Assembly (NCBI GenBank): GCA_964407665.1
Contig: CAYOWK010000057.1
Coordinates: 1 to 24,690, forward strand
Direction of reading: 5' to 3'
Length of the DNA stretch: 24,690 nt
Origin: CAYOWK01 sp964407665
Lineage (GTDB): Bacteria; Pseudomonadota; Alphaproteobacteria; Caulobacterales; Hyphomonadaceae
A program made the translations under genes and the position numbers. Shown here piece after piece: positions 6,715 through 14,568 of this stretch (position 1 is its first letter; the number at the start of each line of letters is the position of its first letter). Below the pieces are notes generated by a model that was not told the origin of the DNA, made no database searches, and worked only from the letters and a program-made list of their open reading frames with translations.

Positions 6715-9600
6715 ATGACAGAATTTTCAGTCGCGGCCCGCCGCCATCCCCTTGCCAGCGCCCTGCTCGCACTCATGTCGCTGGCGGCGCTGCTGCTGGG
6801 TGGCGATCCTGCATGGGCCCAGGCGCCGGCCAAGCCACTCTGGCCCCACCTCGCCAGCGACCTGACCCCCGACCCGGCGGTGACATTCGGCGTCCTCCCC
6901 AACGGCATGCGCTACGCCCTCAAGCCCAACCAGCTCCCCCCCGGCGCCATCTCCATCCGCCTCGCCTTCGAATTCGGCTCCCTCTACGAAACCCCTGAAG
7001 AAGCGGGCCTCGCCCACTTCATCGAGCACATGGCCTTCAATGGCTCGACCAATGTCGCCGAGGGCGAAATGGTCCGCATCCTCGAACGCCTTGGGCTCGC
7101 GTTTGGCGCGGACACCAACGCCTCAACCGGCCTGCGCGAGACGATCTACAAGCTGGAGCTGCCAAACGCCTCCGGCGCGTTGGTCGATGAAAGCCTCTTT
7201 CTACTCCGCGAAACCGCAAGCGAGTTGACCTTCGGAGCAGAGGCCATCAACCGGGAACGCGGCGTGGTGCTGGCCGAGCACCGCCGCAGCGATACATTCG
7301 CCCGCAGGCGCAGCCAGCAGCTCATCGACTTCCTGCTGCCCGGCGCTCCGGCTGCAAGCCGTCTGCCTATCGGGCGGTCAGAAACGATCGCGGCGGCCAG
7401 CCGCGACCAGCTGGTCAGCCTTTACAACCGCTACTACCGCCCGGAACGTGCGGTCCTGGTCATCGCCGGCGACTTCGACCCCGTCGCCATGGAACAGAAG
7501 ATCACCGCCCGCTTTTCGGACTGGGCAGCTGTAGGGCCTGCCGGGGCGGAGCCAAACGAGGACTGGTCTCCACCCCCCCGTCCCCCAGCCGCCTCCGTTT
7601 TCATCCATCCCGACGGCGGCGACTCCGTGATGGCCTATGCGTTGCGACCCTCAATGCACCCGCTCGATACGGCAGCGCAGCGAAGAGACAACAATCTGTT
7701 TTCCTTCGGCATCGCAGCGCTCAATCGTAGGCTCGCAACGCTCGCGGAGAGCGAGGCGCCGCCCTTCCGCCAGGCATCGGCCGGCGAGTCCGATGTGCTG
7801 GACGCAGCAGACGCGGCAACGATATCGGCCACCATTACCCCGGGCGACTGGAAGCCGGCGTTGGTGACGCTGGAGCAGGAATGGCGACGTGCCTTGCTTC
7901 ATGGGTTCACGCAGGAGGAGATCGATATCCAGATCGCCAACATGCGGACCAGCGTCGAGAATGCGGCCCAGCGCGAAGCTACGCGCCAGACATCGAGTCT
8001 GGTCGACAGCCTGCTGAACTCGATTCTCGACGATAGCGTCTTCACCACGCCGTCCTCAGGTCTGGCTCGGTTCAACACATGGATCGCTGACGCAACACCT
8101 GGCGCGGTGCTGGCTCTTTTTCGGGAACGTATGCCCGCAGATGGCCCGTTGTTCTTTCTGTCGAGTACGGTCCCGGATGGTGGCGATGCGACCGTCATCG
8201 CCGCTGCATGGGCCGAGAGCGGCAAGGTTGAGGTCGCGCCGCCAGTCCGGCGTTCGTTCGAAGCATTCGCCTACACGAACTTTGGAGCGCCTGGCCGGCT
8301 GCTTGCCGATACCATTCGCAGGGATGTCAGTGTGCGGCAGATTACCTTCACGAACAACGTCCGCCTCAACCTCAAGAGGACCGATTTCCAGAAGAATGTT
8401 GTCCTCGTCTCGCTGCGTGTCGGCGCGGGGCCCCTCGATTTTCCCGAGCGGCCATTCGGGCTTGATGTGCTCATGAGCGCGTTTTCGGCGGGCGGCCTTG
8501 AAAGGCACTCGGCTGACGACCTGCGCGGCATTCTGGCGGGACATGCTGTACAGGCAGGATTCACGTCATCATCGACTGCCTTCGGCGCCACCTATCGCAC
8601 AACGCCTGCGGATCTGCTTTTGCAGCTCCAGGTTGCGACAGCGTTCATCACGGCGCCGGGGTATCGCCCTGAGGCCGAGCGCAGATGGCGCGAGTCGATT
8701 GTCCTGTCCTGGCCGCGGTTGGCCGCGAACGCGCAGGCGGTGCTACGCAACACTGCGCTCCGCGAACTCATGACGGGAGATAAACGCTTCGGGACGCATC
8801 CCGATGATGGCGTGACGTCCAGATCTTTTCCGGAATTGCGTGCCTGGCTTGAGCCAGCTCTCAAGGCGGGTGCGATCGAGGTCGCCATCGTCGGGGACAT
8901 CGACGAGCAAGTCGTGATCGACGCTGTCGCGCGAACCTTCGGCGCCTTGCCTGTTCGCGAAATTGCTGCGGCTCGACAGCGCGAGGATAGGCCAGCGGTC
9001 TTCCGGACGGATCGGTCCGCCATCGTGCTTCAGCACCACGGCGAGCCCAGCCAGGCGCTTGCCGCTGTCTACTGGCCGGTGACCGACATCGATCCCCAGG
9101 TGCAGCGGGATGAGGCCAGGGTGCTGGACCTTCTGGGCAGCGTCATGAGGCTGAAAGCGACCGAGGAACTCCGGGAGCGGCTGGGCGCCAGTTACTCGCC
9201 ATCAGCAGGCGCGGCCATCTCCTACACCATTCCGGGATGGGGCTATGTGTCTGCGTCAAGCGAAGTAGAGCCGGAAAGCGTCGGCGATGCGATCAGTGCA
9301 ATCCGCGCCATTGCAGCGGATCTCCGCGAGGGCCGCATCACCGAGGACGAGCTGCTACGCGCCAGGGCGCCGGCGCTCGAAGCGCTGCCGCAGAATGCGA
9401 CATCGAACAGCTACTGGCTGTCGCTGATCTCGCGGGCGCAGAGCCGGCCTGAACTTGTCGATGAAGGCCGGCTGGATGTCGTCGAGGCGCGGCTGAAGGC
9501 GTTGACTGTCGCCGACCTGACGGCGACGGCGAGAAAATATCTGCAGGATGCAGACGCCCGGGAGATCCGGATCCTGCCGGGGGGCGGGGGCGGGGGCTAG
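6715..9600 (+). CDS. Secreted M16 (insulinase/pitrilysin) family zinc metalloprotease
   Basis: A 961-residue exported peptidase. An N-terminal signal peptide ends near DPAWAQA (residues 31-37), so it acts in the periplasm or outside the cell. The inverted zinc motif HxxEH is H101-F-I-E104-H105, with the third ligand Glu181 in ERGVVLAE 76 residues later, the normal M16 spacing. The second half has the M16 fold without a second HxxEH, as expected for the non-catalytic partner domain in these two-repeat enzymes. The frame is open back to an ATG at 6571 inside folC, but ATG 6715 gives the signal peptide; no good ribosome site is seen. The C-terminus ends in a run of glycines from G-rich DNA. The stop TAG shares CTAG with the convergent motA stop. 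Confidence 0.92.
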   Translation: MTEFSVAARRHPLASALLALMSLAALLLGGDPAWAQAPAKPLWPHLASDLTPDPAVTFGVLPNGMRYALKPNQLPPGAISIRLAFEFGSLYETPEEAGLAHFIEHMAFNGSTNVAEGEMVRILERLGLAFGADTNASTGLRETIYKLELPNASGALVDESLFLLRETASELTFGAEAINRERGVVLAEHRRSDTFARRRSQQLIDFLLPGAPAASRLPIGRSETIAAASRDQLVSLYNRYYRPERAVLVIAGDFDPVAMEQKITARFSDWAAVGPAGAEPNEDWSPPPRPPAASVFIHPDGGDSVMAYALRPSMHPLDTAAQRRDNNLFSFGIAALNRRLATLAESEAPPFRQASAGESDVLDAADAATISATITPGDWKPALVTLEQEWRRALLHGFTQEEIDIQIANMRTSVENAAQREATRQTSSLVDSLLNSILDDSVFTTPSSGLARFNTWIADATPGAVLALFRERMPADGPLFFLSSTVPDGGDATVIAAAWAESGKVEVAPPVRRSFEAFAYTNFGAPGRLLADTIRRDVSVRQITFTNNVRLNLKRTDFQKNVVLVSLRVGAGPLDFPERPFGLDVLMSAFSAGGLERHSADDLRGILAGHAVQAGFTSSSTAFGATYRTTPADLLLQLQVATAFITAPGYRPEAERRWRESIVLSWPRLAANAQAVLRNTALRELMTGDKRFGTHPDDGVTSRSFPELRAWLEPALKAGAIEVAIVGDIDEQVVIDAVARTFGALPVREIAAARQREDRPAVFRTDRSAIVLQHHGEPSQALAAVYWPVTDIDPQVQRDEARVLDLLGSVMRLKATEELRERLGASYSPSAGAAISYTIPGWGYVSASSEVEPESVGDAISAIRAIAADLREGRITEDELLRARAPALEALPQNATSNSYWLSLISRAQSRPELVDEGRLDVVEARLKALTVADLTATARKYLQDADAREIRILPGGGGGG

Positions 9601-10460
9601 ACCGTGACGGCGTTGAGGGCTTCTTCCAGCTGGGAGAAGCTGGGCTGGGCGGCGGAGGGGATCTGGCCGCGGCCAATCTCGACGGACACCTGGGCTGCGT
9701 TACCGTGCAGGTGGGCCACGAGCACGTCCTTGATGATCTTGTAGAAGGCGCCTTCCTCGTCAAGGACCTGACCAAGACGCGCGGCGAACGGACCGACGAA
9801 ACCATAGGCAAGGAACACGCCGAGGAAGGTTCCGACGAGCGCCGAGCCGATCAGCTTGCCGAGATAGGCCGGGGGCTGGTCGATGGCGCCCATCGTCTTG
9901 ATGATGCCGAGCACGGCGGCGACGATGCCCAGGGCGGGGAGGGCGTCGGCCATGTTCTGGAGCGCGTGCGCCGCCTTGTGGGCTTCGTGGTGGTGCTTCT
10001 CGAGCTGCTTGTCGATGATTTCCTCGACCTGGTGGGGATCCTCCAGGTTCATGGTCAGCATGCGCAGCGTGTCGCAGATCAGGTCGGTCGCGAAATGGTC
10101 CTTCAGGATCTTCGGATAGTTCTGGAAGATCGTTGAGTCCTTCGGGTTCTCGATGTGGGTCTCGATCGCCACCACGCCCTTGGATTTCATTGTCTTGGTC
10201 AAGACGTATAATAGCGACAGGAGGTCGGTGTAGTCCTTCGCCTTCCATTTCGGACCCGAGAAGACCTTCATCACGCCGCCGCCGGCGGCCATCACTGTCT
10301 TGAAGGAGTTCCCGATCAGGAAGGCGCCGACCGCGGCGCCGCCGATCATCATCATCTCGAAGGGCGCGGCCTTGATGATCACGTCAAAGTGGCCGCCGGC
10401 GAGGAAGAACCCGCCGAACACCATCGCAAAGACGACAAGGATGCCGATGATCTGGAACAT
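9597..10460 (-). CDS. motA: Flagellar motor stator protein MotA
   Basis: A 287-residue inner-membrane protein that with MotB forms the proton-driven stator of the flagellar motor. Segments include an N-terminal helix (IIGILVVFAMVFGGFFLAGG), a second helix around 34-52, a cytoplasmic loop with the charged block KSKGVVAIETHIENP (92-106, equivalent to the rotor-contacting Arg/Glu region), and helices 3 and 4 with prolines P175 (ADALPALGIV) and P224 (FVGPFA) matching P173 and P222 of E. coli. The ATG has an AAAGGG-like ribosome site upstream. motB is not adjacent; in Caulobacter motA and motB are also unlinked. It is convergent with the M16 gene. No promoter was identified in the 234-bp upstream gap. 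Confidence 0.95.
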   Translation of the reverse strand: MFQIIGILVVFAMVFGGFFLAGGHFDVIIKAAPFEMMMIGGAAVGAFLIGNSFKTVMAAGGGVMKVFSGPKWKAKDYTDLLSLLYVLTKTMKSKGVVAIETHIENPKDSTIFQNYPKILKDHFATDLICDTLRMLTMNLEDPHQVEEIIDKQLEKHHHEAHKAAHALQNMADALPALGIVAAVLGIIKTMGAIDQPPAYLGKLIGSALVGTFLGVFLAYGFVGPFAARLGQVLDEEGAFYKIIKDVLVAHLHGNAAQVSVEIGRGQIPSAAQPSFSQLEEALNAVTV

Positions 10461-10694
10461 TTGGTTCCGAATGGCCCTTTTGAAACTTTCTGTTGGACCG
10501 GTTATCCCCGATCAACCTTAACGCCCGGTTCCGGTGCGAGAAAAAAGCCGGGAACCCCTGGAGCCCTCGCAAGGTTGCCTTTCCTGCTTGTCAGTGGGCG
10601 GTTGGTTAAGCCTGTTGCGTCATGTTCAGGCGGGGCTATTCATAAACACGACGAACCGGCGGTGACCGGTTCGGGCGGGAGCTGGAGGCAAGAC

Positions 10695-10961
10695 ATGTCC
10701 AGGCACGGATTGGTGACGGATTATCCGCACTCGGAGATCAATCTGGGCGCCGACGTTCGCGAGAATCGCGAGCTGATGGACAACGTCGTCGACGTTTTGT
10801 CCGAGCGTCCGATCCTGACGATGGCCGCGCTGGTCGCCCTGGGCGCCATTACAGCCGGCGTGCTGTCGACACTCGCCCGCCGCTCTCGTGGCCGCCATGA
10901 CCTGCGCGATGTGAAGATCGCGCGGGCCCTGCGCCGCCACGCGGATCCTCTTCGGAAGTAG
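10695..10961 (+). CDS. Small single-pass membrane protein of unknown function
   Basis: An 88-residue protein starting at ATG 10695, with GGAGG (10684-10688) 6 nt upstream; the open frame extends further upstream but that good ribosome site marks this start. Residues 1-38 are polar, a hydrophobic helix (ILTMAALVALGAITAGVLSTLA) spans about 40-61, and the tail is strongly Arg-rich (RRSRGRHDLRDVKIARALRR), so the C-terminus probably faces the cytoplasm. I do not recognise a family. It is divergent from motA and 15 bp from the convergent end of the cytochrome gene. A link to motility is possible only by position. Confidence 0.65.
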   Translation: MSRHGLVTDYPHSEINLGADVRENRELMDNVVDVLSERPILTMAALVALGAITAGVLSTLARRSRGRHDLRDVKIARALRRHADPLRK

Positions 10962-10976
10962 TCGGGGCGCAACTCG

Positions 10977-11432
10977 CTACGTCGCAGGCGTTGTCCGGAA
11001 CTGCTGATGGCAGGACGTGCATCCGGTCATCATGTCCCCATTGGTGAAGACGAGGTCTTCGGCGTTCTTCTGGCCGAGCGCCTCGGCTGTGGTTTTGGTG
11101 GCGGCGATGACGGTTTCAGCGGCGGCGATCCAGTCTGCCCGGCCTTCGGGGCGGGAGCCGGTCTTCAACAGGGCGGCCCCCTGAAGCACCTTCTGGGCTC
11201 CATCCTGAACCTGGACCCAGGCCGCATCCGTCGCGGGAGCTTCGCTTTCGGCGGCGAACAGCAGGTTGGAGCCGGGAATGATCAGCGCGTCGTGGATCTG
11301 GCGGGTTGTCGAGGCGTCGGTGAGGCCGGGCGCTGCCGCCGGAGCGGTCGGGGACGCTTCGTCCGGACCTGCCACGCAGGCGACCGCCCCAAGCAGGGCG
11401 AGGGCTGCAGCTGCGCGCTGAAGGTGTTTCAT
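10977..11432 (-). CDS. Class II (c'-type) cytochrome c lipoprotein
   Basis: A 151-residue exported haem protein. The signal peptide ends at a plausible lipobox, GAVAC, with Cys19 as the lipidation site, followed by a Pro/Ala/Thr-rich linker. The single haem-binding motif CTSCH is at 138-142, ten residues from the end; one C-terminal CxxCH after a helical domain is typical of cytochrome c' and c-556 proteins. I chose ATG 11432 because AGGGAGA lies just upstream and it gives a clean signal peptide; the open frame extends 21 codons further. Its job could be electron transfer or nitric-oxide binding, which I cannot tell apart. The CocE-like gene ends 75 bp upstream, on the same strand. Confidence 0.82.
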   Translation of the reverse strand: MKHLQRAAAALALLGAVACVAGPDEASPTAPAAAPGLTDASTTRQIHDALIIPGSNLLFAAESEAPATDAAWVQVQDGAQKVLQGAALLKTGSRPEGRADWIAAAETVIAATKTTAEALGQKNAEDLVFTNGDMMTGCTSCHQQFRTTPAT

Positions 11433-11507
11433 GGTCGTCTCCCTGTGCCGCCGGGCCCGGACGGTCTCTCTGCTCTGAAACGTATCAAGCCCCATCGGGC
11501 TGTCGGT

Positions 11508-13427
11508 CTATTCGGGCGGGAGCTCCACGACCGGGAGCACGATGCGGGAGGCCTCATTGCCGGAGTGGATGACCCGGTTGTTGGCGATCCGGACTTCGGT
11601 CGACGTGTAGGGATCGGCGGCCGTGTTGAGGTTGCGCGCGTAGGACGGAAAGTTGGAGGATGACACCTCCAGACGGATCCGGTGGCCTTGCCGGAAGACG
11701 TTGGCCACCAGCATGGGCGGGGGCGCGATCCGGTAGGTCTCGCCAGGCTTCATGAAGACCTGCCTGTCCTCGCCTTCGCGATAGCGCATGCGCTGGATCG
11801 AATCCGAGATGTTCCAGGCTGTCCCGTCCGGCGCCACATCGACCAGCTTCACGGTGAAGTCGGTATCGGGCGCATCGGAGCCAACGAAAAGGTCGACGTT
11901 CACATAGCCGAACACGGCGAGATCCTCGTCCATCGGACCGGACGTGTAGACCAGAACGTCGGGGCGCTTTTCGATGTCGCGCTGGTCGTATGAGCCGTCA
12001 TTGTCTTTCTGGTCGGTCCCAACACCGGAGATTTCGCCGCCGTGGGCGATGACGGGGTTGGCGGGATCGTAGGTGAAGCGGTCCTTGCCGCCGGAGGAGG
12101 GCGGTCCGTCGAGCAGGCGGCCGTCGCCGGTCAGCGTGTTGGCCTTGCCGCCGGAAGAGAGGAAGTAGCTGCGCGCGCCGCCCGCCGCTTCGCGCGCCGC
12201 ATCTGCAGTGGGGATGCTGTCGAAGAACGCCCAGCGGTTGGCGCCGGCCATGTAGGCGCGGACAGGCTTTTCAGGCAGGGGCGCGGCGGCGTCGCCCTTC
12301 ATCCAGCGATCGAGCCACTTCATCTGGATGTCGATCAGGTCGAGCCGGGTGTCGCCGAGCATGCGGTCGCCGATCTTCGCGTTGTCCGAAAGGCGGGAGA
12401 AGCCGCAGTGCTGGCCGTTTGTGAGGATGATCGCCTGCGACCCCGCGGCGTTGGCGGCGCGCACGCGCTCGAACCAGGCAGAGGTGGAGCGCGCCGAGAT
12501 GTCATAGAGCGCCTCGGCATAGAGGCCGGGGACGCGTGTCATGTCGGCGTTGGTGACCCGATCCTCGCCCCAGGCGGCGTCTGCCGGGCCACGGCGCAGA
12601 TAGGCTTCCACCTCGGTGGCCGGTGCGCCAGCGGCCTTGCCGATGTCGATCATCGGGAGGTGCATGCGCGCCCTATCATAGGTTTCGACCGGGATATCCG
12701 GGTTGTCCGGGTCGGACTTTACGGTTGCGGACCGCGCCTGCCGTTCGGCGTCGGACAGACCCGCCGGGAGCTGCGGCCAGTCCACCGGCATGGCCTCGAA
12801 CATGTAGTTCACCCAGCCCATCTGCCAGACGCCGCCGCGCCACCAGTTGCCCTGTTCGCGGAACGGGCCGGCCTCGGCGACGCCAACCCCGGCAGAGTAG
12901 GCGATCATCGCCTTGTGTGCAGGATGGTCGAGGCTGGCGAGCTTGAGCTGGTTCTCGGCCGAGGACGAGCAGCCATAGGTGGCGACCTTGCCGTCCGACC
13001 AGGGCTGGGCGGCGATCCAGTCCAGCGTATCCCAGCCATCCTCGTCGGCCCGGCCAAGCATGCGCATCTCGCCCTCGGACAGATAGCGGCCGCGCTCGTG
13101 CTGCTGGATGACGCCATAGCCTTCGTCGATCAGGCGCTGGGCGAAGGCCGGGCGGCGGCCGATTTCTGTGGCGTAGGGCGTGCGGATCAGGACGACAGGA
13201 TAGCGGCCGCCGCCGGGCAGCCAGATCTCGGTCTGCAGGCGCGCGCCATCCCGCATGGCGACCTGGACATGCTTCATGTGGCGGCCGTCTTTCGGCAGGA
13301 CGAGGCCGGGGCCTGGCTGCGCAGCCGCGACCGGTTCCGGTGTTACGGTCGCCGGTGATGTACAGGCGAGGAGAGCGAGCGCAGCGCATGAGGCGGCCGC
13401 GAGGCGGCGCAATGTCGTGGGGGTCAT
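11508..13427 (-). CDS. CocE/NonD family (S15-like) serine hydrolase lipoprotein
   Basis: A 639-residue exported alpha/beta hydrolase of the family that includes cocaine esterase and X-Pro dipeptidyl peptidases. A lipoprotein signal ends in LALLAC with Cys22. Family landmarks are MRDGARLQTEIWLP (58-71), RTPYATEIG (82-90), the nucleophile elbow YGCSSSAENQ (151-160, likely Ser154), LTNGQHCGF with the probable catalytic His, DIQMKWLDRWMKG, and a C-terminal jelly-roll (DTDFTVKLVDVAPDGTAW). The elbow GCSSS differs from the GxSYxG usual in close CocE proteins. The start at 13427 is supported by an AAGGA site and the signal peptide; the frame extends 20 codons upstream. The substrate is unknown: a peptide, ester or amide. 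It is upstream of the cytochrome gene on the same strand. Confidence 0.88.
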   Translation of the reverse strand: MTPTTLRRLAAASCAALALLACTSPATVTPEPVAAAQPGPGLVLPKDGRHMKHVQVAMRDGARLQTEIWLPGGGRYPVVLIRTPYATEIGRRPAFAQRLIDEGYGVIQQHERGRYLSEGEMRMLGRADEDGWDTLDWIAAQPWSDGKVATYGCSSSAENQLKLASLDHPAHKAMIAYSAGVGVAEAGPFREQGNWWRGGVWQMGWVNYMFEAMPVDWPQLPAGLSDAERQARSATVKSDPDNPDIPVETYDRARMHLPMIDIGKAAGAPATEVEAYLRRGPADAAWGEDRVTNADMTRVPGLYAEALYDISARSTSAWFERVRAANAAGSQAIILTNGQHCGFSRLSDNAKIGDRMLGDTRLDLIDIQMKWLDRWMKGDAAAPLPEKPVRAYMAGANRWAFFDSIPTADAAREAAGGARSYFLSSGGKANTLTGDGRLLDGPPSSGGKDRFTYDPANPVIAHGGEISGVGTDQKDNDGSYDQRDIEKRPDVLVYTSGPMDEDLAVFGYVNVDLFVGSDAPDTDFTVKLVDVAPDGTAWNISDSIQRMRYREGEDRQVFMKPGETYRIAPPPMLVANVFRQGHRIRLEVSSSNFPSYARNLNTAADPYTSTEVRIANNRVIHSGNEASRIVLPVVELPPE

Positions 13428-13539
13428 GCTCGCGTCCTTCAGTGTCACAAAAAAGGGATAGGGCGGCTGCGCGGCCCCTGCAAGCAAGCCGGGCGGCGCG
13501 CGCTCTCCGCAAACGGGTCATGTCGAATTGCGGGCATGG

Positions 13540-14061
13540 TCCTTCGTTGGGACCGGCGTGTCCGCCGTCCGTGATGCTGTCGTCTCCCTCCTGAAGACAG
13601 GAGGACGGGGCGCGCGGGTGCACGCCGACTTGTAAAAGCTGCCAGCGTTGCTGCTGGCCGGATGCGTGTTCCCACGCGCCCCGCGATCGTTCGTCTGCCC
13701 GGCAAGGTGCGTTGAGGATTTCCATCCGGTCGAGGGAATCCTGACGTCACCGCCACTTGCGAGGCGCCGCCAGAACACAAGTCTCGCCGGACGTTGGTCC
13801 AGGCCCTATCGCCGGGTCAGGCGTGCAGGGGATGCCGCCATCCCCGAGGCTTCCCCGGTTTCAGTTCCCCGGGGTCCCGATGGGCCTGCCTTGGGCTGGT
13901 CCGGCTCCCGTGACGGGCAACCGGATGGACACAAGGCCGGCCCCACGCCGACCGGCGCCTGTCGTTCGATGTTCGGTGGCCACCGAACCCTCCCGTGACA
14001 GGCGCGAGGAGGAGATTGCAAGAGGTTTGGACCCGGTCGGATTGAAGGGGGTTCATTCCCC
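13540..14061 (+). repeat. Composite structured repeat, copy 2
   Basis: This matches the reverse complement of 2323-2825. Hairpins in order are H1 CCTCCT/AGGAGG (13587-13604), H2 GCCAGC/GCTGGC (13641-13658), H3 GGGGAT/ATCCCC with loop GCCGCC (13828-13845), H4 CCCCGG/CCGGGG (13853-13874) and H5 GCGCCTGTC/GACAGGCGC (13955-14005). In copy 1, H1 has CCTCCC/GGGAGG and H3 has ATGGAC/GTCCAT around the same GCCGCC loop, so pairing survives sequence change. The interval H1-H2 is 37 nt in both copies. Between H2 and H3 this copy is about 75 nt longer, and between H4 and H5 it is about 60 nt shorter because it lacks a nested REP element. Confidence 0.7.
13955..14005. repeat. Hairpin H5 of composite repeat copy 2
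   Basis: The 9-bp arms GCGCCTGTC (13955-13963) and GACAGGCGC (13997-14005) flank a 12-bp perfect palindrome CGGTGGCCACCG. It is the most conserved part of the composite repeat: only a few differences from 2377-2428 within about 50 nt. Confidence 0.7.
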
Positions 14062-14075
14062 TATTTCAGGGTGTC

Positions 14076-14107
14076 ATCCCGGACGTTGCGCAGCAGCGAT
14101 CCGGGAT
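14076..14107. repeat. Palindromic intergenic repeat, 8-bp stem
   Basis: ATCCCGGA (14076-14083) pairs with TCCGGGAT (14100-14107). The surrounding TGTCATCCCGGAC...GATCCGGGATCC pattern is typical of dispersed alphaproteobacterial repeats, by recall. It follows directly after composite repeat copy 2 and may be an independent insertion. Confidence 0.55.
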
Positions 14108-14170
14108 CCGGCGGCGCACCCCGGTGGCCGTTTCCGGAGCCCTTCGCAGTCGCTACGGGCGTTCGTCCCT

Positions 14171-14241
14171 CAAATCGCTATGCGATTTGCGCCTGAGGCG
14201 CCGCTCCTCACCCCGCACTGCGCCCTTCGGGCTTGTGCGGG
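14171..14241. repeat. Pair of adjacent hairpins
   Basis: CAAATCGC/GCGATTTG (14171-14178 with 14182-14189, loop TAT) is followed by CCCGCAC/GTGCGGG (14212-14218 with 14235-14241), which encloses GCCC/GGGC. The block has the look of a REP element in which each hairpin is a separate module. No gene is visible. Confidence 0.5.
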
Positions 14242-14349
14242 ATGAAGGAGAAGGCAGATACTCCATTGGAAAGTTGAGAAAGTTCAGGAGCAGGGCCGCG
14301 AACACTTCGGCATGAAGCGCTCGCCAGAGGCAAGACCATCAAGTCTGGA

Positions 14350-14367
14350 TTCCCGCATGCGCGGGAA
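14350..14367. repeat. Short palindrome, TTCCCGC/GCGGGAA
   Basis: The 7-bp arms at 14350-14356 and 14361-14367 have loop ATGC. The context CTGGATTCCCGC is a widespread repeat motif in proteobacteria, by recall. It is the last clear palindrome before the gene at 14569. Confidence 0.5.
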
Positions 14368-14568
14368 GCACCGACACTGGCGTGTCCGTTTCCGGAACCG
14401 GCGACTTCCCAGCGGAAATCAGGGGTGGATGTCCAGCACCCGGCGGCTGGCATCCGGCGTCGCGCAACAGAGGCCTCTCGCCGCGATTGCGAGGCGCCGC
14501 CATTGGCGGGACCCGCGAGACCGGCCATGCTGTACGGGTTCGCTTCCCGTCCCGGATGAGTGTTTGAG

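Larger units (their letters stand above)
13428..14568. other. Second repeat island without a convincing gene
   Basis: About 1.1 kb between the hydrolase start and the next plus-strand gene. It contains composite repeat copy 2 (13540-14061), then a series of smaller hairpins at 14076-14107, 14171-14189, 14212-14241 and 14350-14367. Open frames here match no family I know and follow the repeats. The promoter of the hydrolase gene should lie at its left end, but I see no clear boxes. Confidence 0.7.

Noticed and set aside
10511..10610. CtrA-type promoter for motA
   Set aside because: TTAA half-sites occur (near 10518 and 10606) but not the TTAA-N7-TTAA pair, so chance is likely.
12042..13358. 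438-codon plus-strand open frame opposite the CocE-like hydrolase
   Set aside because: The composition is typical of the antisense of a GC-rich gene; the minus strand has a signal peptide, a nucleophile elbow and family blocks.
13428..14568. CRISPR array or tandem repeat in the second island
   Set aside because: The repeats are single hairpins of different sequence with no regular repeat-spacer pattern, and no cas genes are in the window.
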